Assembly (NCBI GenBank): GCA_021813825.1
Contig: JAKAJI010000010.1
Span: forward strand, 1-37,329
Length of the DNA stretch: 37,329 nucleotides
Source: Acidobacteriota bacterium
GTDB taxonomy: Bacteria > Acidobacteriota > Terriglobia > Bryobacterales > Bryobacteraceae
Direction of reading: 5' to 3'
In this document: positions 13,879 to 21,167 of the stretch, in pieces
Numbering within the stretch: the stretch's first letter is position 1
Layout: each line of letters opens with the position of its first letter
Position numbers and translations under genes: made by a program
The notes under the pieces: generated by a model
Databases searched by the model: none
What the model was told of the DNA's origin: nothing
What the model saw: only the letters and a program-made list of their open reading frames with translations

Positions 13879-14327
13879 TGAACTTCACGTCTGCTCAAGT
13901 CTCAGCGCGCCGCAGGGCGAGAAGTAAGGGAAGCACGCTCATCGAGACATCGCTCGTGCTGCTGGCGTTTGTAATGATGCTGATCGGCGCATTCGACTTC
14001 GGCCAGTTTCTCTTCATCCAGCAGGCGCTGGTGGAGCGCGCGCGCTACGCCGCCCGCTGGGGCGCGATTAACAACGCGACGGACTCGACGTCGATCACGA
14101 ATATGGTCCTCTACGACCAGGCCACTGCGCCGCAGGAAGGCACGTCGAGTTACTTCAATCTGACCGCATCGAACGTCTCAGTAAGTAACCCCGATACCGG
14201 GACGAACAATAACCGGCTTGTGGTTACGATCTCGGGCTACACCTACCACGTCGTTTCGCCTTACATCGCCGGAACTTATACTGGTCCCCCGATTGTGGTT
14301 TCGGTTCCGCTCGGCATTTACGACTGA
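13875..14327 (+). CDS. TadE-like pseudopilin protein (second copy)
   Basis: A 150-residue TadE-family protein: basic N terminus (RRRARSKGSTLIETSLVLLA), hydrophobic helix (FVMMLIGAFDFGQFLF) and QQALVERARYAARWGA after it. The C-terminal part is beta-rich and exported. The start was chosen at the ATG of an ATGA overlap with the preceding gene; a GTG four codons upstream is open but less likely. Two adjacent TadE-like proteins plus a TadG-like one is a common minor-pseudopilin set of Tad loci. Confidence 0.82.
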   Translation: MMNFTSAQVSARRRARSKGSTLIETSLVLLAFVMMLIGAFDFGQFLFIQQALVERARYAARWGAINNATDSTSITNMVLYDQATAPQEGTSSYFNLTASNVSVSNPDTGTNNNRLVVTISGYTYHVVSPYIAGTYTGPPIVVSVPLGIYD

Positions 14328-14452
14328 CGGCTCCCGCGAGTCTCCTGCCGCTGTGACGTTGCACAGCGGGCTTCGTGCCCTCCTGCCCCGTTGCCACTTC
14401 GACTGTGACCGGTGTGCTCGAACGGTGGGCATGCGATAGCGGAGGAGTACGA

Positions 14453-15304
14453 ATGGCTCCGGGGGCACTTGCCCGCTGTGTTCAGCGTGGAGTCAGTTGT
14501 CCGGCCGGCGAGATGGTGGAACGTATTCTCGCCCGCGTGCAGGAGTTTGGCGCCGGCGAGCTCTCCGATGACCTGACGCTGCTGATCGCACGGGCCGCCC
14601 GGTACACTGAAAGCTTGAACCCCGCCCGAGCGCTGGTACTTTTCGACATCGACGGGACTCTGATCCGTAAGGCCGGTGGGCATCACCGTGCCGCGCTGGA
14701 GGACGCCGTATATCGCGTGTCGGGGCTACGGGTCAGCACGGCGGATGTGCCGGTGGCGGGCATGCTGGACCGGGACATCATTACCGCGATGATGCGGGCT
14801 CACGGCGCCAGTGCGCGGCGGATTCGGGAAGATATGCCGGCAATTGCCGCGGCGGCGCAACGGCTCTATGTGCGGCGCTGCCCGGATCTTCGAGGCAAGG
14901 TCTGTCCCGGCGTGCGCCCGCTGTTGCGAAGGCTGCACCGTTCGGGGGCGGTGCTCGGCCTGGTGACCGGCAACCTCAGCCGCATCGGATGGAAGAAGAT
15001 GGAGCGCTCAGGACTGCGCGACGCGTTCTCGCTCGGTGCATTTTCGGAGATGGCGCGCGACCGTGCGGGACTGGTCCGCATCGCGATGCGCGAAGCGCGG
15101 CGGCTTGGCCTGGCCTCGCCAGGCGCGCGTGTCTCTCTCATCGGCGATCACGCCAACGACATTCGGGCGGCGCGGTTGAGTGGCGTCCAGGCGATCGCGG
15201 TCGCCACCGGCGTCCTCAGCCTCGCCGAACTCGCGGCACACTCGCCGGATCTGCTGGTGCCGGACCTCCGCGCGCTGCCGATCGAGGCCGTTACAGGCGC
15301 GTGA
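14453..15304 (+). CDS. HAD-family hydrolase (phosphoglycolate-phosphatase-like) with PP2C-like N-terminal remnant
   Basis: HAD-superfamily phosphatase, probably acting on a small phosphorylated metabolite. Motif I LFDIDGTL carries D65 and D67. Motif II is around LGLVTGNLS. Motif III/IV is near WKKMERSG and SLIGDHANDIRAAR. From the first HAD residue the domain is ~225 residues, normal for this family. The ATG at 14453 has a strong GGAGGAG (14441-14447) 5 nt upstream. It adds ~50 residues that look like the end of a SpoIIE/RsbU-type PP2C phosphatase (ERILARVQEF followed by SDDLTLLIARA, residues ~21-48). An in-frame TTG at 14615 would give the HAD domain alone. The true start is uncertain; the HAD call is firm. 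It ends directly against the convergent DUF2059 gene. Confidence 0.8.
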   Translation: MAPGALARCVQRGVSCPAGEMVERILARVQEFGAGELSDDLTLLIARAARYTESLNPARALVLFDIDGTLIRKAGGHHRAALEDAVYRVSGLRVSTADVPVAGMLDRDIITAMMRAHGASARRIREDMPAIAAAAQRLYVRRCPDLRGKVCPGVRPLLRRLHRSGAVLGLVTGNLSRIGWKKMERSGLRDAFSLGAFSEMARDRAGLVRIAMREARRLGLASPGARVSLIGDHANDIRAARLSGVQAIAVATGVLSLAELAAHSPDLLVPDLRALPIEAVTGA

Positions 15305-15844
15305 TTACTGCTGCTTCTGCAGATTGTCCTGCGCGGGCGGCGCGGTCTGCGCTGGTTTTGAATGTTCGATCGTGTACTCCTGCACGATGCGCCGCAACTC
15401 CGGATACACGCCCGCCATCTGCTGCTGCGCCAGGGCCATACTCTTAGAGGCGAGTACCGGCATTTTGGTGAGCATCGCTTGACCTGCGGGCGACTTGTAG
15501 AAACGCAGCATGCCGTCGATCTCTTCTTCCGTGAAGGCGTCGGAGTAGAGCTTGGTGAAGCCGGGCTTCATTTTTTCCCAGCTCAGCCGGGAGGACAGAT
15601 AGTCGAGAATCCGCGTCTGCAGTTCGTCGCTCATCTCATGCGGATCGCCTGGCACGCCCATCTGCTGCTCGACCGAAGGCAGCACCGCCTTCATCTGGTC
15701 CATCATCTGTTTTTGCACCTGGTCGACCTTCGTCAGGCGGAAGATCTCGTCGATCTTGGCGCTTTTCGTCGCATCGTCGGCCCACACCGACGGAATGAAG
15801 AGGATCGCGCCGGCGCACCCGGCGAGAATACGAATCGGACTCAC
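15305..15844 (-). CDS. Exported DUF2059-family protein
   Basis: A 179-residue protein with an N-terminal signal peptide (MSPIRILAGCAGAILFIPSV, cut expected after VWA). The DUF2059-type helical region follows: FRLTKVDQVQKQMMDQM, then LYSDAFTEEEIDGMLRFYKS and SPAGQAMLTKMP. The family is periplasmic and of unknown biochemical function. The start is a GTG with AGGAGGG about 6 nt upstream on the minus strand. The C terminus is Gln/Pro-rich (PAQTAPPAQDNLQKQQ). The stop codon abuts the stop of the convergent HAD gene with no gap. Confidence 0.85.
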   Translation of the reverse strand: MSPIRILAGCAGAILFIPSVWADDATKSAKIDEIFRLTKVDQVQKQMMDQMKAVLPSVEQQMGVPGDPHEMSDELQTRILDYLSSRLSWEKMKPGFTKLYSDAFTEEEIDGMLRFYKSPAGQAMLTKMPVLASKSMALAQQQMAGVYPELRRIVQEYTIEHSKPAQTAPPAQDNLQKQQ

Positions 15845-15921
15845 GAGGCCCTCCTATTTGAAAGTGTAGAACGTGCCGGGTCACTGGCACGGCTCGCGTG
15901 CTAGCCTCGAAGGGAACGGAC

Positions 15922-18174
15922 TTGGGCGCCAATCTCGAGGCAGCCATTCTGGCCCACATTTCGAAGCAGCCGCACGGCCGTGCGTCGCTGAAGCAGCTTT
16001 ACCGCGAACTCGGCGCACGAGGCACGGAGCGGCGCGACCTCGATCTCGCTCTGGCGCGGTTGACGGCGCGGGGCGAACTGGTCGAGCCACGGCCCGGCCA
16101 ATACCTTTCGCCCGCCCAAAGCACGGAATACATCGCCGGCCGCCTTCGAATGCACCGCGACGGATTCGGCTTCGTCATTGCGGACCATCCGCCAGCAGGT
16201 ATTGAAGGGGACATCTACATTTCGCGCGAGGACGCGACGCGCGCCATGCACGGTGACCGCGTACTGGTGCGGCTTGGGCGCATCGAAAGTGACGGCCGCG
16301 CGTCGGGCTCCATCGTCAAGGTGCTGACCCGCGCGCACGCCACCGTGGTTGGCGAATTTCGCGTCACGCGGCGCGGGTGCGCGGTTGCGCCGCACGACGA
16401 TCGCATCCGGCAGTGGATCCGCATTCCCGAGGGGCTGGAACTGCCGCGCGAAACGCTTTCGGCGGACAGGGTCGGCGCGGCAACCACCGTACCCACGGAG
16501 CCCGCGGGTCTCGATGGCGCGATCGTTAACGTCGAGATCCTGGAGTTCCCGGAAGATGGCGAACCCGGCGTGGGGCGAGTGATCGAATTCCTCGGGTTTC
16601 CGGACGAATTTGGCGTCGACGTCGAGATCATAATTCGCAAGCACCATATTCCCCACCGGTTTCCGCATGACGTGCTCGCCGAAGCCGCGGCGGCGCCGGC
16701 TGAAGTCGTCGAAGCCGAGGTGCAGGACCGGCGCGATTTTCGTGCCTTCGACATTGTGACCATCGACGGAGAGACGGCGCGGGATTTCGACGACGCAGTA
16801 TGGGTAGACCGCCTGCCCAACGGGAACTTCGAACTTCACGTCCATATCGCGGATGTCAGCCACTATGTCGCACCCGGATCGGCGATTGACCGCGAAGCGC
16901 GTTTGCGCGGCACGAGCGTCTATTTCCCGGACCGCGCCGTGCCGATGCTTCCGGTCGAGCTGTCGACTGGAATCTGCTCGCTCAAGCCGATGGTCGACCG
17001 GCTTGTGGTTTCCGCATTGCTCGAGATCGACCCCCACGGCGACCTCGTCGCGCAGGAATTCACGCGGGGCATCATCCGAAGCGCGGCACGAATGACGTAC
17101 ACAGCCGTTCACGCGCTGCTCGAAGGCGATGCGTCACTGCGCGAACAATACGCTGCGCTGGCTCCGCGGTTCGAGCTGATGCGCGAATTGGCGTTGGCGT
17201 TGAACCGTAAGCGAACGCGGCGGGGTTCAATTGACTTTGACTTGCCGGAGCCGCTGATCGAATTCGACGAGTTCGGCGAGATGACCGGCGTCATTCGCGG
17301 TCCGCGCAACATCGCGCACCGCATCATCGAGGAGTTCATGCTGGCCGCGAATGAAGCCGTGGCCAGCCACCTGGAACATCTCGGCCGCGCGCTGCTGTTC
17401 CGCATCCACGAGCAGCCCGACCCGCGGCGCGTGGCGGAGTTTGACGAAGCCGCCGCGCAGTTCGGCTATTCGCTTGGTTTCAGGTCCGCACCGCGCCGCC
17501 GGGGTCCGCCGCAGCGCGAGCCTTCCGGAGGCGAAGTGACGTCGCGGACTTATCAGAGGCTGATTCGCAAGTTCGAGGGCAAACCGGAAGAGCGCATCCT
17601 AAGCTATCTGATGCTCCGGTCTCTGAAGCAAGCCCGTTACAGCGAGCAGAACCGCGGCCACTTCGCACTCGCCGCCGCAAGCTACACGCATTTCACCTCG
17701 CCGATCCGGCGTTATCCGGACCTGATCGTGCATCGCGCGCTCACCGCGGCCCTCGATCTCGCCGACGAGCCGTACGCGCTGTTCGATCTCCGCGCGATCG
17801 CCCAGGAGTCGTCCGAGGCTGAACGCCGCGCCGCGGAAGCTGAGCGGGATCTTGTCGAATGGAAGAAGGCGCGGTTCATGGAAGACCGCGTTGGTGAGGA
17901 GTTTCCCGCGATGATCCTGAACACGGCGAAATTCGGGTTCTTTGTTGAATTGCAGGATCTGTTCATCGAGGGCCTGGTTCCGATCGACACGCTGCCGGAC
18001 GAGCGGTTTCATTTTCACGAGGCGACGCGGAAGATCGTCGGCTCGCGCAGCCGGGTAACCTATTCGGCCGGGGACCGCGTGACGGTGCGGCTGGACCGAA
18101 TCGATCCGATCGACCACAAGCTCACGTTTGCCGTCGTCCCTCCCCCGTCCGCGCGGCGCCGCAAGAAGAAGTAA
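15922..18174 (+). CDS. rnr: Ribonuclease R (RNB-family 3'-5' exoribonuclease)
   Basis: Processive 3'-5' exoribonuclease that degrades structured RNA. Domains in order are an N-terminal winged-helix-like segment (ISKQPHGRASLKQLYREL), cold-shock domains (GRLRMHRDGFGFVIAD, GDRVLVRLG), the RNB catalytic domain with the metal-binding aspartates in DGETARDFDDAV, the conserved YTHFTSPIRRYPDL, and a C-terminal S1 domain (FVELQDLFIEGLVPID) with a basic RRRKKK tail. The TTG at 15922 has GAAGGGA (15909-15915) 6 nt upstream and gives 750 residues. A GTG at 15898 without a Shine-Dalgarno would add 8 residues. The next gene starts 10 nt after its stop. Confidence 0.95.
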   Translation: MGANLEAAILAHISKQPHGRASLKQLYRELGARGTERRDLDLALARLTARGELVEPRPGQYLSPAQSTEYIAGRLRMHRDGFGFVIADHPPAGIEGDIYISREDATRAMHGDRVLVRLGRIESDGRASGSIVKVLTRAHATVVGEFRVTRRGCAVAPHDDRIRQWIRIPEGLELPRETLSADRVGAATTVPTEPAGLDGAIVNVEILEFPEDGEPGVGRVIEFLGFPDEFGVDVEIIIRKHHIPHRFPHDVLAEAAAAPAEVVEAEVQDRRDFRAFDIVTIDGETARDFDDAVWVDRLPNGNFELHVHIADVSHYVAPGSAIDREARLRGTSVYFPDRAVPMLPVELSTGICSLKPMVDRLVVSALLEIDPHGDLVAQEFTRGIIRSAARMTYTAVHALLEGDASLREQYAALAPRFELMRELALALNRKRTRRGSIDFDLPEPLIEFDEFGEMTGVIRGPRNIAHRIIEEFMLAANEAVASHLEHLGRALLFRIHEQPDPRRVAEFDEAAAQFGYSLGFRSAPRRRGPPQREPSGGEVTSRTYQRLIRKFEGKPEERILSYLMLRSLKQARYSEQNRGHFALAAASYTHFTSPIRRYPDLIVHRALTAALDLADEPYALFDLRAIAQESSEAERRAAEAERDLVEWKKARFMEDRVGEEFPAMILNTAKFGFFVELQDLFIEGLVPIDTLPDERFHFHEATRKIVGSRSRVTYSAGDRVTVRLDRIDPIDHKLTFAVVPPPSARRRKKK

Positions 18175-18184
18175 TCTGTTTCTG

Positions 18185-18982
18185 ATGCGATTTGTTAGGG
18201 CAACTCTTACCGTCCTCCTCGCGCTGTGGGTGTGCTTCGTGGCGCTCATCTACCATCAGATGCTTCAGCCGCCCGGAGTTTTTGCGTCTTTTATGGCGAA
18301 GATGCCCGGCTTGGTGTTCCTTGTGCTCCCGTTCGAAACCTTGTGGACGCAGGCGCGGGCGGGCAACGCCTCGGTGGACACGATGGCGCCCGATTTTACG
18401 CTCACGCCGGTCCGCGGCGGACAGCCGGTTCATCTTGCCTCCCTGCGCGGCGTACGTCCGGTTGTGCTGGTTTTTGGGAGCTACACTTGACCGCCTTTCC
18501 GGCGGGAGGTTCCCGTCCTGAACGAGATGTATCGGAAGTACAAGGACCGCGTGGCGTTCTACATCGTCTACATTCAGGAGGCGCATGCGAGCGACTTCTG
18601 GCAGATGCCGGACAACATCCGGCAAGGAGTGATTTTCCGGAATCCGACGACGCTCGTTGCCCGGGAAGCGGTGGCGGGAAGCTGTGTGCGCAAGCTGCAC
18701 ATCGCGATTCCCGCGTTACTCGACGGCATGGATAACCGCGTGGAAGCAGAGTACAAGGGTTGGCCGGACCGGCTCTACTTGATCGACGCGCAAGGGCGGA
18801 TTGTATTCCGGAGCAAGCCCGGGCCGTTCGGTTTCCATCCGCGTGACATGGAACCCCTGCTCGACCAAGTGGCCGCGGAGAAGTTAAGCCTTGGGATGCG
18901 CCCGGTCGTACTCGGCCATCAGGTCGGTGAGCGAGAGTTGGGTGTAGCGCTGGGTAGTGGACAGACTCGCATGGCCGAGTAG
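18185..18982 (+). CDS. Iodothyronine-deiodinase-like membrane selenoprotein; UGA at 18488-18490 read as selenocysteine
   Basis: The frame from ATG 18185 is interrupted only by TGA at codon 102 and continues open to TAG at 18980-18982 (265 residues if Sec is inserted). There is an N-terminal membrane anchor (LTVLLALWVCFVALIYH), then a thioredoxin-fold domain (TMAPDFTLTPV, VVLVFGSYT-U-PPF). The UGA falls exactly where deiodinases have Sec (SCT-U-PSF in vertebrate enzymes). The family block YIQEAHASD follows ~35 residues later, and DRLYLIDAQGRIVFRS with GPFGFHP near the C terminus. Family members perform reductive dehalogenation or thioredoxin-like redox chemistry; the bacterial substrate is unknown. 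A hairpin (18501-18517) lies at SECIS distance. The last 99 nt are antisense to the end of xerC. Start lacks a clear Shine-Dalgarno; it is 10 nt after rnr. Confidence 0.88.
18501..18517 (+). promoter_or_regulatory. Candidate bacterial SECIS hairpin for the UGA at 18488
   Basis: GGCGGGA (18501-18507) pairs with TCCCGTC (18511-18517), one pair being G-U, around the loop GGT. Opening the last A-U pair gives a 5-nt loop, AGGTT. The apical loop begins about 17 nt after the UGA and carries a G in its first two positions. As generally described, bacterial SECIS elements have a loop 16-37 nt after the UGA with such a G. A competing hairpin, CCGCC-TTTCC-GGCGG, lies at 18491-18505. Not folded computationally. 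Confidence 0.55.
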
Positions 18983-19783
18983 CTCCTGAATGGCGCGTAA
19001 ATCGGCGCCGTCGGCGAGCAAGTGTGTCGCGTAGGCGTGGCGAAAGCTGTGCGGATGGAGCGAGGAGTCGCCACTGAGGGCAATCGCGTAGAGCTTTACG
19101 ATTCCGCGGGCGCCGCGATCTGTGAGTTTACCGCCGCGCGCGTTCAAAAACAGGGCCCGCTCGGCGGGGTCACGCGGCAACCGGTTCTCCAGGTATCGCA
19201 CCAGGGCTTCCTCGACCTTCGCGCCGTAAGGAACCTCGCGCTCCTTGCTTCCTTTGCCACGGACGCGCAGCCAACGCTCGTCGCGGTCGAAGTCTTCGAG
19301 TTTCAGGCCGACCAACTCGCTGATTCGCAGCCCGCAGCCATACAGTAACTCGAACAGCAGCCGGTCGCGGGCAGGGAACGGGCGTTCGAGTTTGTTTGTG
19401 GATACCGCATCGATGAGTTGATTGGTGGTTTCGGCGTTCGGCACGCTGGGAGCGAGTTTGGGCGCGCGGGGCGTCCGCACTCTCTTTGCCGCGTTCGCGG
19501 GAACCTCGCCGCGGCGATGGAGGAAGCCGAAGAGACCCCGCACGGCGGCAAGCTTGCGGCGGATGGTGATGGCGCTTAGGCTCTGGGCGTAGAGGTTACC
19601 CATCCACTCGCGAAATTCGAGCGTGCCGAAGGCGGCCGGCGCCGGTGGCGCGCCCTCGGGCGGAGAAAAGTAGGTCAGAAACTCGCGCAGGTCGGCGCCG
19701 TAATTGCGCACCGTGTGGGCGGAAGCGTTGCGCCGCCGGAGTTCGTCGAGATAAGCGTCAATGGCTTCGCCCAGCGGGCTCAT
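18884..19783 (-). CDS. xerC: Tyrosine recombinase XerC
   Basis: Site-specific recombinase that with XerD resolves chromosome dimers at dif. The 299-residue protein has an N-terminal SAM-like core-binding domain (YLDELRRRNASAHTVRNYGA) and a C-terminal catalytic domain. Catalytic residues are visible: R in YGCGLRISELVGL, K in RGKGSKEREVP, H-x-x-R in HPHSFRHAYATHLL, H in ELLGHASLSTTQ and the nucleophile Y in QRYTQL. The ATG at 19783 overlaps the trmFO stop (ATGA), which decides the start; an upstream extension to 19834 is open but would lie inside trmFO. trmFO-xerC adjacency is also known in Bacillus (gid-codV), supporting XerC rather than a phage integrase. Confidence 0.93.
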   Translation of the reverse strand: MSPLGEAIDAYLDELRRRNASAHTVRNYGADLREFLTYFSPPEGAPPAPAAFGTLEFREWMGNLYAQSLSAITIRRKLAAVRGLFGFLHRRGEVPANAAKRVRTPRAPKLAPSVPNAETTNQLIDAVSTNKLERPFPARDRLLFELLYGCGLRISELVGLKLEDFDRDERWLRVRGKGSKEREVPYGAKVEEALVRYLENRLPRDPAERALFLNARGGKLTDRGARGIVKLYAIALSGDSSLHPHSFRHAYATHLLADGADLRAIQELLGHASLSTTQRYTQLSLTDLMAEYDRAHPKA

Positions 19784-21114
19784 CGGACTTCGGCGGAAAG
19801 CATCGCGTCGAGGCTTTCGAGCGCCCTCCGGCAAATGGCGGCGTGGCGTGCGCGCCGGTCTCGTCCGAGTCGGATCCGCTCCGCCTCTTCGAGCGGTGGC
19901 AGCAGGTCAAAGGTGATGTTGGCGGGCTGATAGTTCGATGGGTCTGCACCCGAGACATAAGCGCACAGCGAGCCGAGAGCGGTTTCGCGCGGAAAGGGAA
20001 CCACCGGTTCCTCCTGCGCGAGTGCCGCCGCGCTCCGCCCGGCGATGAGTCCGGTGGCGATGGATTCGACGTACCCTTCGACGCCGGAGATCTGGCCGGC
20101 GAAGAAGATCTCCGGCCGGGAGCGCAGTTGCAGCGTGGGCTTGAGCAGCGAGGGCGCGTTGATATACGTGTTGCGATGCACCTGGCCGTAGCGCAGGAAC
20201 ACGGCCTGTTCCAGGCCTGGGATCAGGCGGAACACGCGCTGCTGTTCCTCGAAGCGAATGTGGTTCTGGAAGCCGACCAAGTTGTAGCTTTCCGCGCGCA
20301 GGTTCTCCTGGCGCAACTGCACCACGGCGTACGGCCGGCGTCCGGTGCGCGGGTCGGTCAGCCCCATTGGCTTCATGGGACCAAAGCGCAGCGTGTCGCG
20401 TCCGCGGCGGGCGAGTTCTTCAATCGGCAGGCAGGCTTCGAAGAATTTTGGGTGGTCTTCGGGGATATGCGACGGCGCGCTCCGCGCGGCTAGCACCTCA
20501 TCAACGAACCGCTCGTATTCTTCGCGGTTGAGCGGGCAATTCAGGTAATCGTCGGAGCCGTCGATCGACTTGCCATAGCGAGAGGCGGCGAAGACGATGC
20601 CGCGGTCGATGGTGGACGCATCCACGATCGGGCTGATGCTGTCGTAGAAAAACAGGCGGTTGGTTCCCGTGAGGCGGCTGATGTCTTCGGCGAGCGCGCC
20701 GGAGGTGAGCGGACCGGTGGCGACGATGACGATTCCCTCGCGCGGGATTTCACGAACTTCGCCACGAACGACGTCAATGCGCGGGTTGCCCGTGACTGCT
20801 CGCGTGGCTTCTTCGGCGAAGATGTCGCGATCGACGGTGAGCGCCTGCCCGCCGGGGACACGCGCCCGCGCGGCGGCATCGAGCAGGGCCGAACCCATGC
20901 GCCGCAATTCTTCTTTGAGCAGCCAAGGTGCGGTATCGGCGCTTTCACTCTTCAGCGAGTTACTGCAGACCAGTTCGGCGAAACGGTCCGTCTTATGCGC
21001 GGATGTGCTCATGAGAGGACGCATCTCATGGAGAGTGCAATCGAGGCCCGCACGAGCGACTTGCAAGGCCGCCTCGACACCCGCTAATCCGCCGCCTAAA
21101 ATCGCAATTCGCAC
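19780..21114 (-). CDS. trmFO: Folate/FAD-dependent tRNA m5U54 methyltransferase TrmFO
   Basis: Makes 5-methyluridine at position 54 in the tRNA T-loop using methylene-tetrahydrofolate and FAD. The 444-residue protein begins with the FAD-binding motif ILGGGLAGVEAA (residues 5-16). It has the family block LVCSNSLKSE with C50 and FEACLPIEE with C228, equivalent in position to the two functionally important cysteines described for TrmFO. It also has PMKPMGLTDPRTG and ISGVEGYVESIATG. Translation starts at GTG 21114. It overlaps xerC by 4 nt downstream and is divergent from the Tat oxidoreductase gene at 21168, with only 53 nt between them. Confidence 0.97.
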   Translation of the reverse strand: MRIAILGGGLAGVEAALQVARAGLDCTLHEMRPLMSTSAHKTDRFAELVCSNSLKSESADTAPWLLKEELRRMGSALLDAAARARVPGGQALTVDRDIFAEEATRAVTGNPRIDVVRGEVREIPREGIVIVATGPLTSGALAEDISRLTGTNRLFFYDSISPIVDASTIDRGIVFAASRYGKSIDGSDDYLNCPLNREEYERFVDEVLAARSAPSHIPEDHPKFFEACLPIEELARRGRDTLRFGPMKPMGLTDPRTGRRPYAVVQLRQENLRAESYNLVGFQNHIRFEEQQRVFRLIPGLEQAVFLRYGQVHRNTYINAPSLLKPTLQLRSRPEIFFAGQISGVEGYVESIATGLIAGRSAAALAQEEPVVPFPRETALGSLCAYVSGADPSNYQPANITFDLLPPLEEAERIRLGRDRRARHAAICRRALESLDAMLSAEVR

Positions 21115-21153
21115 TTGCTCTCAGGATATCGGACCCGGCGGAGTCTCCGAGGA

Positions 21154-21159
21154 TATACT
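21154..21159 (+). promoter_or_regulatory. -10-like TATACT directly before a possible leaderless start
   Basis: TATACT ends 8 nt before the ATG at 21168, so transcription from it would begin at or next to the start codon. No convincing -35 is present at 17 nt. A GAGG lies about 15 nt upstream of the ATG, so ordinary initiation from a more distal promoter is also possible. Confidence 0.35.
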
Positions 21160-21167
21160 GGCAGATT

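Noticed and set aside
15901-17112. Minus-strand open frame opposite rnr
   Set aside because: Antisense to RNase R motifs and without any family pattern.
18185-18490. A short, complete membrane protein ending at the TGA, and a separate gene starting at ATG 18527
   Set aside because: The residues on both sides of the TGA form one continuous deiodinase-like active-site region, so two independent genes are much less likely than one recoded frame.
18884-19783. The tyrosine recombinase as the integrase of a mobile island linked to the terminal repeat
   Set aside because: Its length, motifs and overlap with trmFO point to housekeeping XerC, and it lies 16 kb from the repeat.
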